Below, in pieces: positions 9,310-17,962 of a DNA stretch of 39,955 bases. Location: positions 1-39,955 of the forward strand of contig JABDAV010000019.1 of assembly GCA_013289015.1 (NCBI GenBank), written 5' to 3'. How positions within the stretch are numbered: position 1 is the first letter of the stretch; each line of letters starts with the position of its first letter. Position numbers and translations under genes: made by a program. The notes beneath the pieces were generated by a model. It was not told the DNA's origin. It saw only the letters and a program-made list of their open reading frames with translations, and made no database searches. The stretch comes from Bacteroidota bacterium (GTDB lineage Bacteria > Bacteroidota > Bacteroidia > Chitinophagales > Chitinophagaceae).

Positions 9310-9355
9310 AAACTGCGATCAAACAAACAAAATAATTTAAGCTTTGAATATTGTT

Positions 9356-9390
9356 TCACCACATAGCTTGCTGCTATGTGGTGATTTTTT
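9356..9390. terminator. Terminator between spt and dnaJ
   Basis: Perfect 12-bp stem TCACCACATAGC / GCTATGTGGTGA (9356-9367 and 9373-9384) with a 5-nt loop, followed by six T on the plus strand. It lies between two convergent genes; it is a good plus-strand terminator and may also stop dnaJ transcripts. Confidence 0.85.
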
Positions 9391-9406
9391 ATTAATAATA
9401 GATTGA

Positions 9407-10567
9407 TCAGGAAAATACTTCTTTTACTTTATCAAAAAAGCTTTTTTCACTTTTGCCCGGTTGAGGTTTAAAATTCGGGCTTTCATTCATTTGATTCAGC
9501 ATTTCCTTTTCGTCATGCGTAACAATTTGAGGAGTCCATACATTCACGTGTATCAATTGATCTCCTCGGCCATAGCCATTTACTTCGGGAAATCCCTTGC
9601 CTTTCAATCTGAATATTTTGCCGCTTTGTGTCCCTGGCGGAATCTTTATTTTAGCTCTGCCATCAATAGTAGGAACTTCAACCTGTGTTCCAAAAACAGC
9701 ATCAGGAAAAGATATATGCAGCTCAAACGCAACATTCAATCCATCGCGTTGTAATTCTTTATGCGCTTCTTCTTCAATTAAAACGATAAGATCACCAGCC
9801 ATACCGCCGCGTTCACCTGCATTTCCTTTTCCACCTAAACTTAGCTGCATGCCTTCCTGTACGCCGGCCGGTATATTTATGTTTACTGTTTCTTCACCAT
9901 AAACACGTCCTTCACCTTTACATACATTGCACTTGCTTGTTACTATAGAGCCTTCTCCGTTACAGGTTGGACAGGTTGATACTGTTTGCATCTGGCCAAG
10001 AAAAGTATTGGTAACTTTTCTTACCTGGCCGCTTCCGCCGCAGGTAGAGCAGGTCTGTATACTTCCCTTGTCTTTTGCACCACTTCCGCTGCAGGTAGCA
10101 CAAGAAACATATTTTTTTACTTTGATATTCTTGGTCGCACCCTTGGACATTTCCTCGTAATTCATCTTAAGCTTTATACGAAGATTGCTTCCGCGTGTAC
10201 CATGTGATCTTGAAGTGCCGCCTCTTCTTCCCCCTCCGCCAAAGAAACTTCCGAAAATATCATCTCCGAAAATGTCTCCAAACTGGCTGAAGATATCTTC
10301 CATATTTACATTGGTGCTGCCACTGAAACCCCCACTTCCCGGTGCAAAAGCTGCATGTCCATAACGATCATACTTCGCTTTTTTATCAGGATCACTCAGC
10401 ACTTCATATGCTTCTGCTGCCTCTTTAAAATTTTCTTCCGCTTCTTTATTACCGGGGTTGCGATCGGGATGGTATTGCATGGCAACTTTGCGGTAAGCTT
10501 TTTTTATTTCTTCTCCGGAAGCAGTTTTTGTAACACCTAATATTTCGTAATAATCTCTTTTTGTCAT
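9407..10567 (-). CDS. dnaJ: Chaperone DnaJ
   Basis: Hsp40 co-chaperone that delivers substrates to DnaK and stimulates its ATPase; 386 aa, the normal length. Type I layout: J domain (residues 1-70) with the HPD tripeptide at 33-35, a Gly/Phe-rich linker (about 72-125), four CxxCxGxG zinc repeats (Cys156/159, 173/176, 199/202, 213/216) and C-terminal substrate domains. All zinc ligands are present. It lies 3 nt downstream of grpE in the same operon; dnaK is not in the window. Confidence 0.98.
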   Translation of the reverse strand: MTKRDYYEILGVTKTASGEEIKKAYRKVAMQYHPDRNPGNKEAEENFKEAAEAYEVLSDPDKKAKYDRYGHAAFAPGSGGFSGSTNVNMEDIFSQFGDIFGDDIFGSFFGGGGRRGGTSRSHGTRGSNLRIKLKMNYEEMSKGATKNIKVKKYVSCATCSGSGAKDKGSIQTCSTCGGSGQVRKVTNTFLGQMQTVSTCPTCNGEGSIVTSKCNVCKGEGRVYGEETVNINIPAGVQEGMQLSLGGKGNAGERGGMAGDLIVLIEEEAHKELQRDGLNVAFELHISFPDAVFGTQVEVPTIDGRAKIKIPPGTQSGKIFRLKGKGFPEVNGYGRGDQLIHVNVWTPQIVTHDEKEMLNQMNESPNFKPQPGKSEKSFFDKVKEVFS

Positions 10568-10570
10568 AAC

Positions 10571-11134
10571 CTATTTTCCCACTACTGCTTTAGCAAAGCG
10601 AATAATCTTGTTGTTTAAATAATAACCTTTTTGAATTTCATCAATCACTTTTCCTTTCTTGCTTTTATCCTGAACAGGCACTTCGGTTATAGCTTCATGC
10701 TTTTCAACATCGAAATCTGTATTAATGCTATCCATTGGTTTAAGGCCTTTGCTTTCCAGCGTTTTTTTGAATTTATTGAAGACCAGCAAAGCACCTTCAG
10801 CAAACTGTTGCACATCGCCTGATTTTTCAAGCTGCTTTTCTGCACGTTCAGAATCATCCAATATATCCAATAAGGATACAATAATTTCTTTACCGGCAGT
10901 CTGGCGCAATTCTATGCTTTCTTTTGCTGTACGTCTGCGATAATTGTCAAACTCCGCAAAAAGGCGAATATATTTATCTTTTTGCTCCTGCAATTCATTA
11001 GTAAGTTTGTCAACTTCAGTTTCTTCTTCCAGAACATTGTTCAAATGCGTTGTTCCTGCTGCATTTTCGTCAGCATTTATACCAAAATCTGTATTTTTTG
11101 TTGAAGTTTCGTCTTGAAAATTTTTTTCTTCCAT
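10571..11134 (-). CDS. grpE: Nucleotide exchange factor GrpE
   Basis: Nucleotide-exchange factor for DnaK, 187 aa. An acidic N-terminal tail is followed by a long coiled-coil (about residues 35-95, with the conserved LFAEFDNYRRRTAKE) and a C-terminal beta domain ending FAKAVVGK. The pairing grpE-dnaJ with a 3-nt gap confirms the call. Its start is divergent from the T9SS cargo gene at 11262. Confidence 0.97.
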   Translation of the reverse strand: MEEKNFQDETSTKNTDFGINADENAAGTTHLNNVLEEETEVDKLTNELQEQKDKYIRLFAEFDNYRRRTAKESIELRQTAGKEIIVSLLDILDDSERAEKQLEKSGDVQQFAEGALLVFNKFKKTLESKGLKPMDSINTDFDVEKHEAITEVPVQDKSKKGKVIDEIQKGYYLNNKIIRFAKAVVGK

Positions 11135-11159
11135 AATTAGTTTGTACTCAGGTAAAGGT

Positions 11160-11167
11160 CAAATTTA
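11160..11167 (-). promoter_or_regulatory. Candidate -7 element for grpE-dnaJ
   Basis: Minus-strand TAAATTTG, a perfect TAnnTTTG, 25 nt upstream of the grpE ATG. No convincing TTG at the expected -33 distance, so only the -7 half is supported. No CIRCE-like inverted repeat is present. Confidence 0.35.
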
Positions 11168-11261
11168 CTGCCAGCGACAAATAGAGCGAAAAATTGTCAG
11201 CATAAAAAAGAAAAAAAGTTCATTTTGACGAATATCTTCGTGACACACCAAACTATAAAAA

Positions 11262-12584
11262 ATGAAAAAGATTTACTCTGTACTGCTTCTTGTTTTTTTA
11301 TTTCTAAAACTTAACGCACAAACCGGTTTAAAAGATGTTATTCCGGTGTCGGTAAAAGGTACATCAGGCCATAACGCTCCTAACAGAAGCTGCGATACCC
11401 TGGATATTTTTAATGCCAACAACTGGGAGGCATTTTATTATCAATATGGTGGCGGAGGCTCTGCATTAGGTGTATGTAATCTTAAAACACCTGACAGGAC
11501 CAGTATCTTAGAAACAGCTAATTTTTATGATGTTTCTGCTGCTGGTTATAATTATGTAACTGGTGGGCTTGTTTATTTTGTTTTCGCAAACTCATCAAAT
11601 GCATCTCATCTTGCATGGAATGTAGTTTTTAAATTATACGATGATGCAGGAACAGGAGGTTTGCCCGGAAATATTATTGATTCTGCTACCTTAACGCTTG
11701 GCCAGATTCATGCAGATGTTCTGGCTGGCAAACTCACTGAATTTAAATTTGCAGCCCCTGTTGCATTGCCTGCCTCCAAAAAGTTTTATATCTCTATCGA
11801 CACACACAATTTTGCATGGCGGCCACTTTCAAAAGATACAATTGCAATTGTTGCTACAGCGGACGATGTAACTCCGAACATGGCTTATCAATACATGAAA
11901 AGCAAAACTTTTGCACCCAAATGGGTGGCTGTTGATTCATTTTTCAGCAGTAAAAAATCGTCGCTTGATGTAACACTGTTTGCTTTTCCATACGTAACTG
12001 CAACACCTGATGCCTGCTCCATTTTGCCTGTAAGCATTTTTAATTTTGGCGGAACTATAAAAAATTATCAGGCTTATTTAAACTGGAGCACAGCAATGGA
12101 AAACAATGACAAAGGCTTTTATATTGAAAGAAGTAAAGATGCAAGAAACTTTACAAGCATTGGTTTTGTTGCAGGTGCCGGTAATTCCAGCCAGATAAAA
12201 CATTATTTTTTCACAGATGCTAATCTGAAAGATATAAATGTGAACACAACCTATTATCGTTTAAAGCAGGTAGATCTTGATGGAAAGGCCACTTATTCTG
12301 AAATATTGCCATTAAGCCTTGAAACCATTGCCTCCAAATTGAAGTTATATCCTAACCCGGTTAAGGATGGCGCAACTATTGAAATGGGCTTAAATGCTGC
12401 TTCAAAAGTGCAGTTACAAATTGTTGCCCACGACGGAAAAATAGTTCAGGCAATAGATAAAGGAATTTTGAGTGCAGGTCTTCAGCAGATCTATATCAAT
12501 ACCAATGGCCTTGCGAAAGGTTCTTATATTGTTCATATAAAAGTTGGAGATAAAAAGTATTCGCAAACAATGGTGAAACAATAA
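11262..12584 (+). CDS. Secreted protein with T9SS type A sorting domain
   Basis: 440 aa exported protein. The N-terminal signal peptide (KKIYSVLLLVFLFLKLNA, cleavage near Ala19-Gln20) sends it across the inner membrane. The C-terminal domain (about residues 358-440), starting LKLYPNPVKDGATIEM and ending YSQTMVKQ, is a type A T9SS sorting domain, implying transfer across the outer membrane and anchoring or release there. The middle region, with a stretch like SWSTAMENNDKGFYIERSKD, resembles the fibronectin-like module common just before such sorting domains. The rest (about 40-250) has no catalytic motif I recognise. It stands alone with its own terminator. Function unknown. Confidence 0.85.
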   Translation: MKKIYSVLLLVFLFLKLNAQTGLKDVIPVSVKGTSGHNAPNRSCDTLDIFNANNWEAFYYQYGGGGSALGVCNLKTPDRTSILETANFYDVSAAGYNYVTGGLVYFVFANSSNASHLAWNVVFKLYDDAGTGGLPGNIIDSATLTLGQIHADVLAGKLTEFKFAAPVALPASKKFYISIDTHNFAWRPLSKDTIAIVATADDVTPNMAYQYMKSKTFAPKWVAVDSFFSSKKSSLDVTLFAFPYVTATPDACSILPVSIFNFGGTIKNYQAYLNWSTAMENNDKGFYIERSKDARNFTSIGFVAGAGNSSQIKHYFFTDANLKDINVNTTYYRLKQVDLDGKATYSEILPLSLETIASKLKLYPNPVKDGATIEMGLNAASKVQLQIVAHDGKIVQAIDKGILSAGLQQIYINTNGLAKGSYIVHIKVGDKKYSQTMVKQ

Positions 12585-12598
12585 CCTTTATTTTAACA

Positions 12599-12636
12599 AT
12601 ATGAAAGGCTGTAAAACCTGCAGCCTTTCATATTTA
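12599..12636 (+). terminator. Terminator of the T9SS cargo gene
   Basis: Perfect 13-bp stem ATATGAAAGGCTG / CAGCCTTTCATAT (12599-12611, 12621-12633), 9-nt loop, 15 nt after the stop codon. The trailing T-run is short (TTT). Confidence 0.7.
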
Positions 12637-12639
12637 ACG

Positions 12640-12849
12640 TAAGTCCGGGTTAAATATAGAGTAATCCTGAAAGGATTTAATTTGAATAACCCCGGTAAGA
12701 ATTGGGGGTAAAGAACGGATAAACAAAATCGGAACCCTGCAGGGGTTCAATTGATTGATCAGGGTTTCATCCTCTGATTGCTCGAAGGCTATTCATAGTA
12801 AAACCTCCGGGCCTAAACTAAATTCACGTTATTTATATTAATTTGTATG
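12640..12849. repeat. Cluster of short palindromes in a non-coding gap
   Basis: No gene. Three successive inverted repeats: AATCCT-GAA-AGGATT at 12663-12677, ACCCC-N11-GGGGT near 12689-12709, and GAACCC-TGCAG-GGGTTC at 12732-12748. All share a CCCT...AGGG theme with the palindromes around nuoK. It looks like a dispersed repetitive element, but no second full copy is in the window. Confidence 0.4.
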
Positions 12850-14037
12850 TTAATGATCCAATACTTCGGTTTGCGGATGAAACTCCTTCCACGAATGCCA
12901 GAATTCCTGGTAAGCCTGTACAGGTTTTAATTGTATTCCTTTCATCGCGCCATCAACACAAACACCATTTATATTCCAGGTTGAATTGGTTTTGTTATCG
13001 TGCAATATTTCATTTGTACTGTCATAACTAAAGTGCAGTATTCCGTTTAAAGTGTTTCTGTTTAATACATAGAATGTTCTTTCATCTTTTTTCATTATTA
13101 GCAACAAAGGAACTCTTGCAACTGAATCTTCCATCATCTTTTTCTCTGCAAGCGTATTCCAGTCGTACGCTTTAAAATGATTATTTACATTCACACCAAT
13201 TACCCATGATTTTAATTTCCATGAAGCGCTGTCACGTTTTTCCAAGCTGCTTTTCAAAGTGTCTTCATCATAACCCTTCAGATCTGCATATTCTTTTTTA
13301 AAGTTTGAGTCAGGTTGCAGCACGTAACTGTCAGGATGCAATGCCAGCCAGTCTCCGAGCGCCATTTGCTGTGATGGGATTTCCGGTAATGATGTTCCTT
13401 TTAACGGTCCCGCAATGGCGGTTCCGCTTTCTTGCCGCCACCAGCTTTTAGTTGCTGCATCTTCAAACATTGCATTAAAATGATCCATTCCAACTAACCT
13501 GAAGTCTTGCAATTTCACACCTATATACGGACTGTACGCTCTGCCGGTTCTGCAAACAGTGCAGTAAGTTATCATTACAGGTTCACCACCAATCGTATCT
13601 CTCACCTGGTGATGATAGCCGATGATCTCAATAGGATAAGCTTTCGATTCATTGTTTATAGTAACACCAATTATGAGATGATTTCTGTTTGTTGTATCTG
13701 ATGAGGCGCTTAACAACAATTTATTTTTTGGCTGATAAAACATTTTATCTGCCAAGAATTTAAAGTTGAATTGATAAGATATAAAGCCATAAAAGATCAG
13801 TACTAAAACAACAACGCTCTTCTTCCATGTTTTGCTATTCTTTAAAATGCTTATCAATGGTAAAATAACTATTGCGAAGCCAACGAGACGAAACCACCAG
13901 ATATTCCTGTCAATGAAATATGCAATATCAATTGTATTTGCCTGCTGGCTGCCGGGAAACGGCATGATAAAATACACGCGCAATATTTCTATTGCAATTA
14001 ACCAGATAAATCCGATGGTAAATAACCAACCTTTCAT
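12850..14037 (-). CDS. DUF3179 domain membrane protein
   Basis: 395 aa. Three hydrophobic helices lie at the N-terminus (about residues 3-24, 48-66, 74-92), followed by a long soluble domain. That domain matches DUF3179: IGVTINNESKAYPIEIIGYH, then VMITYCTVCRTGRAYSP with a CxxCR motif (Cys159, Cys162), and later KSWVIGVNVNNHFKAYDW, a second copy of the same fold. The biochemical role of DUF3179 proteins is not established. The cysteine pair could bind metal or form a disulfide. It is a single-gene unit, with proC on the same strand downstream after a 79-nt gap. Confidence 0.85.
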   Translation of the reverse strand: MKGWLFTIGFIWLIAIEILRVYFIMPFPGSQQANTIDIAYFIDRNIWWFRLVGFAIVILPLISILKNSKTWKKSVVVLVLIFYGFISYQFNFKFLADKMFYQPKNKLLLSASSDTTNRNHLIIGVTINNESKAYPIEIIGYHHQVRDTIGGEPVMITYCTVCRTGRAYSPYIGVKLQDFRLVGMDHFNAMFEDAATKSWWRQESGTAIAGPLKGTSLPEIPSQQMALGDWLALHPDSYVLQPDSNFKKEYADLKGYDEDTLKSSLEKRDSASWKLKSWVIGVNVNNHFKAYDWNTLAEKKMMEDSVARVPLLLIMKKDERTFYVLNRNTLNGILHFSYDSTNEILHDNKTNSTWNINGVCVDGAMKGIQLKPVQAYQEFWHSWKEFHPQTEVLDH

Positions 14038-14116
14038 GTGTAATTAAAATTAATAAATGTAAATTTTTAAAAGTTGAAAGCCATGACCAGAACTCTTATT
14101 TATCATACTTTTTCAC

Positions 14117-14917
14117 TCACATATCATTCACGATTTTATTATAACTCGTAACTACTCCTTTGATCAGAGATGAACTGAAGCCCTGGTGTTCCATTTCGTT
14201 CAAACCCGCAATGGTACAGCCTTTCGGCGTTGTTACCTTATCAATTTCCTGTTCAGGATGTGTATGTTTTGTAAGTAATAACTGAGCGGCGCCCTTTACA
14301 GTTTGTGCAGCAATCAATGAAGCTGTAGCCGCATCAAAACCAATTTCAATACCACCTTGTATGTTGGCGCGAATGTAACGCATGGCATAAGCTGTTCCGC
14401 AGGCGCCAAGCACAGTAGCGGCATCCATTAATTTTTCTTCAATAAAAACAACTTTGCCCAACTGGCTAAAGAGATCAGCTACAAAGCGCGACTGCTCGTC
14501 GTTCGCGCCATGACTGCAAATGCAGGTTATGCTTTCGCGAATAGCAATTGCAGTATTGGGCATCGCACGAAATAAAGTAAAATCAGGGCCGATAATTTCC
14601 TGTATATCTTTTATCCATACACCTGTCATTACACTTATGATCTGGTGTTGCAATGGGTTAAGCTGATCCTTTAACTGCTGCAAAATATCTTTTACCTGGA
14701 AAGGCTTTACCGCAAGAATTATCCATTTGGCATATTGAATTGCTTCAGCATTATCAGTGCTTACCATTACGCCGCGCTCTTCTAATGAGCGAAGCGTTGA
14801 AATATTTCTTTTGGTAAGAATGATATGCTGGGGCTTTGCAAACCTGCTGCTGATAAGTCCTTCAGCAATAGCAGATCCAAGATTGCCGCCGCCTATTATT
14901 GCAATTTTATCTTTCAT
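14117..14917 (-). CDS. proC: Pyrroline-5-carboxylate reductase
   Basis: Catalyses the last step of proline synthesis, NAD(P)H-dependent reduction of pyrroline-5-carboxylate. 266 aa, normal length. The Rossmann motif IIGGGNLGSAIAEGL is at residues 7-21, the FRAMPNTAIAI motif lies mid-protein, and the C-terminal signature reads TTPKGCTIAGLNEMEHQGF (the usual SPGGTT is PKGCT here). No other proline genes are adjacent. Confidence 0.95.
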   Translation of the reverse strand: MKDKIAIIGGGNLGSAIAEGLISSRFAKPQHIILTKRNISTLRSLEERGVMVSTDNAEAIQYAKWIILAVKPFQVKDILQQLKDQLNPLQHQIISVMTGVWIKDIQEIIGPDFTLFRAMPNTAIAIRESITCICSHGANDEQSRFVADLFSQLGKVVFIEEKLMDAATVLGACGTAYAMRYIRANIQGGIEIGFDAATASLIAAQTVKGAAQLLLTKHTHPEQEIDKVTTPKGCTIAGLNEMEHQGFSSSLIKGVVTSYNKIVNDM

Positions 14918-14974
14918 ATAAATTGTATAAGTGCTTATATAATTTTAAAGCAGTAAATCATCAAGCTTTTTCAT

Positions 14975-15014
14975 AAATAAAAGCCGCTTCAGTTTTTTGA
15001 AGCGGCTTTTATTT
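14975..15014 (-). terminator. Terminator of glnN
   Basis: Perfect 17-bp stem (14975-14991 with 14998-15014, core AAGCCGCTTCA/TGAAGCGGCTT) and a 6-nt loop, 15 nt after the glnN stop. In the minus-strand direction it ends in a T-rich tail. Confidence 0.85.
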
Positions 15015-15029
15015 AAACATATTTAAATG

Positions 15030-17222
15030 CTACCTCAAAAATAAAATTTCTCTGTACTTCGGTAATGTCCAGTTGTTATCGTTAACAAGCGTTTCAAGCT
15101 TATCAGCATGATAGCGAATATCATCAAAAAAACGTTGCTTAACATCATTGCAATAAGCAATGGCCTTGGTTCTTGTATCGGTCATATTATTGGCGATCTT
15201 TCTGTGTTCTACCATTTCATTTACCTTACTGTATACTTCCTGTATATGACGCGCAATTTGTTTAAGAATTTCTAACTGGCCTACATAAGATGATTCTGGC
15301 AAACCAGCATCTTTTAAACCCCTAACGTTTTTAGACAATAAATTCTGATATTCAACCGCTGAAGGAATGATATGGTTGATGGCAATATCACCCATTACTC
15401 TCGCTTCTATCTGAACTTTCTTTATATATTTTTCAAGCTCTATTTCATGCCGCGCTTCTATTTCTGTGTGTGTGTAAACTTTATTTTTTTCAAAAAGATC
15501 TTTTCCTTTTTTAGAAACCAGGGCATCCAAAGCTAAAGGTGTTACAGGTATGTTTGGCAGTCCGCGGCGCTCTGCTTCATGGTGCCATTCTTCACTATAG
15601 TTATCACCTTCAAACAATATCTTTTTGCTTTCAGTAATATATTTCTGAATAATGTGCATGATGGCAATTTCTTTTTTATCGCCTTTATCCATTAAAGCAT
15701 CCACATCCTTTTTAAAGTTTTTTAGCGTTTCTGCAATAATGGTATTTAAAGCTATCATTGCATTGGCACAATTAGCAGAAGAACCAACAGCACGGAACTC
15801 AAATTTATTTCCTGTGAATGCGAAAGGTGAGGTGCGGTTACGGTCAGTATTATCTAGCAATAATTCAGGTATGCTGCGATGAAGATCTAACTTTAGAATA
15901 GCTTCATCCTGTTCATCAAATTTATCACCCACTCTTGTTTCAATATCGTTTAAAACATTGGTAAGATATTCACCGATGAAAACAGATATTATCGCAGGAG
16001 GAGCTTCATTAGCACCGAGCCTGTAGTCGTTTGATGCAGAAGCAATAGCAGCGCGTAAAATATCAGCATAATCGTGAACTGCCTTAATTGTATTTACAAA
16101 AAAGGTGAGGAACATGAGATTGGTTTTAGGCGTCTTGCCCGGAGCCAGTAAATTAACCCCGGTATCGGTTGCCATGCTCCAGTTGTTATGTTTGCCGTTG
16201 CCATTTATTCCGGCAAAAGGTTTTTCGTGAAGCAATACTTTTAATCCATGCCTTTTTGCAACACGATCCATAACATCCATCATTAAAATGTTATGATCTA
16301 CCGCAAGATTTACATCTTCAAAAATAGGCGCACACTCAAACTGTGAAGGTGCTACTTCATTGTGTCTTGTGCGTAAAGGAATACCAAGTTTATATGCTTC
16401 CTGTTCAAAATCACGCATGAAAGTATAAACGCGTTCAGGGATAGAACCAAAATAATGATCTTCTAATTGCTGGCCTTTTGCAGGTGAAGCCCCGAAAACA
16501 GTTCTTCCGGTTAATATCAGATCAGGTCTTGCATTGGCGAGCCCTTCATCTATAACAAAATATTCCTGTTCCCAACCTAATGTTGCTGTAACACGGGAAA
16601 TGTTTTTATCAAAATAATTACATACATCAACGGCTGCTCTGTTCATTGCTTCCAATGCTTTCAGCAACGGGGCTTTATAATCCAGAGATTCGCCGGTATA
16701 GGAAACAAATATGGTTGGAATGCATAAGGTTTTTCCTTCACCGATTTCCATAATAAATGCAGGTGAAGATGGATCCCATGCAGTATAACCGCGTGCTTCA
16801 AAAGTAGCTCTTAATCCGCCGCTGGGAAAAGATGAAGCATCCGGTTCCTGTTGAATTAAAGCAGCACTGTCGAATTCTTCTAATGGTGTGCCATCACTTT
16901 TTATAGTGAAGAAAGAATCGTGCTTTTCTGCAGTAGAACCCGTTAAAGGCTGAAACCAATGCGTGAAGTGAGTTACACCTTTGCTTTCAGCCCAGGAACG
17001 CATTCCCGAAGCAATCTGGCTTGCAACTGTACGGTCTATCTTTTTTGATTCTTTAATACTTGCTGTTAAGCTTTTATAAGCTTCTGCACTTAAAAATTCA
17101 CGGGCTGTTTTTAACGTAAAAACATTTTCGCCAAATATTGCTGTTATTTTAGGCGATGCAGACTTTGAAGTAAGCATTGAAGATGCATTCAAATTATTGA
17201 TAGCCTGAAATCTTAGAGACAT
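15030..17222 (-). CDS. glnN: Glutamine synthetase type III
   Basis: ATP-dependent ligation of ammonia to glutamate. At 730 aa it has the length and motifs of class III (GlnN), the form typical of Bacteroidota, and not the 470-aa GlnA. Seen: PAFIMEIGEGKTLCIPTIFV, GWEQEYFVID (metal-binding glutamates), GINGNGKHNNWSM (substrate loop) and NEAPPAIISVFIG. The start is set at the ATG at 17222 (MSLRFQAINNLN), which matches the family's N-terminus; an in-frame ATG at 17294 would add 24 residues unlike any homologue and would overlap the candidate promoter. Single gene with its own terminator; no P-II gene is adjacent. Confidence 0.96.
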   Translation of the reverse strand: MSLRFQAINNLNASSMLTSKSASPKITAIFGENVFTLKTAREFLSAEAYKSLTASIKESKKIDRTVASQIASGMRSWAESKGVTHFTHWFQPLTGSTAEKHDSFFTIKSDGTPLEEFDSAALIQQEPDASSFPSGGLRATFEARGYTAWDPSSPAFIMEIGEGKTLCIPTIFVSYTGESLDYKAPLLKALEAMNRAAVDVCNYFDKNISRVTATLGWEQEYFVIDEGLANARPDLILTGRTVFGASPAKGQQLEDHYFGSIPERVYTFMRDFEQEAYKLGIPLRTRHNEVAPSQFECAPIFEDVNLAVDHNILMMDVMDRVAKRHGLKVLLHEKPFAGINGNGKHNNWSMATDTGVNLLAPGKTPKTNLMFLTFFVNTIKAVHDYADILRAAIASASNDYRLGANEAPPAIISVFIGEYLTNVLNDIETRVGDKFDEQDEAILKLDLHRSIPELLLDNTDRNRTSPFAFTGNKFEFRAVGSSANCANAMIALNTIIAETLKNFKKDVDALMDKGDKKEIAIMHIIQKYITESKKILFEGDNYSEEWHHEAERRGLPNIPVTPLALDALVSKKGKDLFEKNKVYTHTEIEARHEIELEKYIKKVQIEARVMGDIAINHIIPSAVEYQNLLSKNVRGLKDAGLPESSYVGQLEILKQIARHIQEVYSKVNEMVEHRKIANNMTDTRTKAIAYCNDVKQRFFDDIRYHADKLETLVNDNNWTLPKYREILFLR

Positions 17223-17279
17223 TGTATGAGATTGTTTATGGTATGTACAAAGCAAATGAAAATTTTTAAATATACAAGT

Positions 17280-17287
17280 CAAATTTA
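17280..17287 (-). promoter_or_regulatory. Candidate -7 element for glnN
   Basis: Minus-strand TAAATTTG, a perfect TAnnTTTG, about 58 nt upstream of the glnN ATG at 17222. No clear -33 TTG. Its position inside the longer alternative reading frame supports the shorter start. Confidence 0.35.
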
Positions 17288-17319
17288 TCAGCATCTATTA
17301 TAATTGACCGAAGCAATAT

Positions 17320-17696
17320 AAAAAGAGGCTGTTTTAAAAGCAAGGCAGCCTTTTTTTATTATTGAATTTACAAACAGGCGGGGTTTAAGCACAAAGCCGC
17401 TGTATAACTAAGGAGTATAGATTTTGCATTCAGGGAGGGTTATTTCAACCGCTTTATGCTGCGTGGCAGCAAGAAAGTAACATTGAGTTTGGTTTACTGG
17501 CATTGGCGCAGAACCTGAGGGGAAAAGCTGCATAAAAAACAGAAAACAGAAAAAAGCATTTACGCCGAATAGAAAACCCTATTAAACATTATAGTACGAA
17601 AGAAAATATGAAAAAATCGGGCAAAGCAAATAGCCCATACCATAACCTATAAGGTTGATATAAAAAAGGGCGCCCCTTTTAAGACAGCCTCTTTTT
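17320..17696 (+). mobile_element. Remnant of an IS1182-like insertion sequence
   Basis: Terminal inverted repeats of 21 bp with one mismatch flank the stretch: left 17320-17340 (core GAGGCTGTTTTAAAAG), right 17676-17696 (core CTTTTAAGACAGCCTC). Between them the plus strand encodes the tail of a DDE transposase in two frames. About 17428-17475 reads GYFNRFMLRGSKKVT, and after a one-base shift the frame continues NIEFGLLALAQNLRGKAA and stops at a TAA near 17535. This matches the C-terminal end of IS1182-group transposases (GFxRFxLRGLEKV...FGLLALAHNL). The rest of the transposase is gone, so it cannot move alone but keeps both ends. The left end also forms a hairpin (AGGCTG/CAGCCT, then seven T). 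Confidence 0.7.
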
Positions 17697-17745
17697 GTTT
17701 TAAAAGAGCTATCGTTATAGCTCTAAAATACATTTATACCTTTTT

Positions 17746-17936
17746 ATGGAATCTAATACTCTAAAATTCAGGATGTACAAATCTATTGCAGTAATTGTTT
17801 TTACAATACTGTTAATTAAATCGGATGACTTTACCTCTTTCACTTATAAAAGCCTTATGTTTATTGCGCTGTATTAATAGTTGTTATTTATCTGGCACTT
17901 AAGATCGTTAAATACTTTAAGCTTACATATAAGTAG
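17746..17936 (+). pseudogene. Small hydrophobic reading frame, apparently frameshifted
   Basis: An ATG at 17746 opens a 43-codon frame with one hydrophobic helix (SIAVIVFTILLI) ending at TAA 17875. Just past that point, another frame continues IVVIYLALKIVKYFKLTYK to a TAG at 17934, which would give a second helix. A two-helix peptide of about 63 residues broken by one frameshift is plausible. No homology recognised; it could equally be chance. Confidence 0.25.
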
Positions 17937-17962
17937 GCGTTAAAAACTTTTGCTTATATCAA

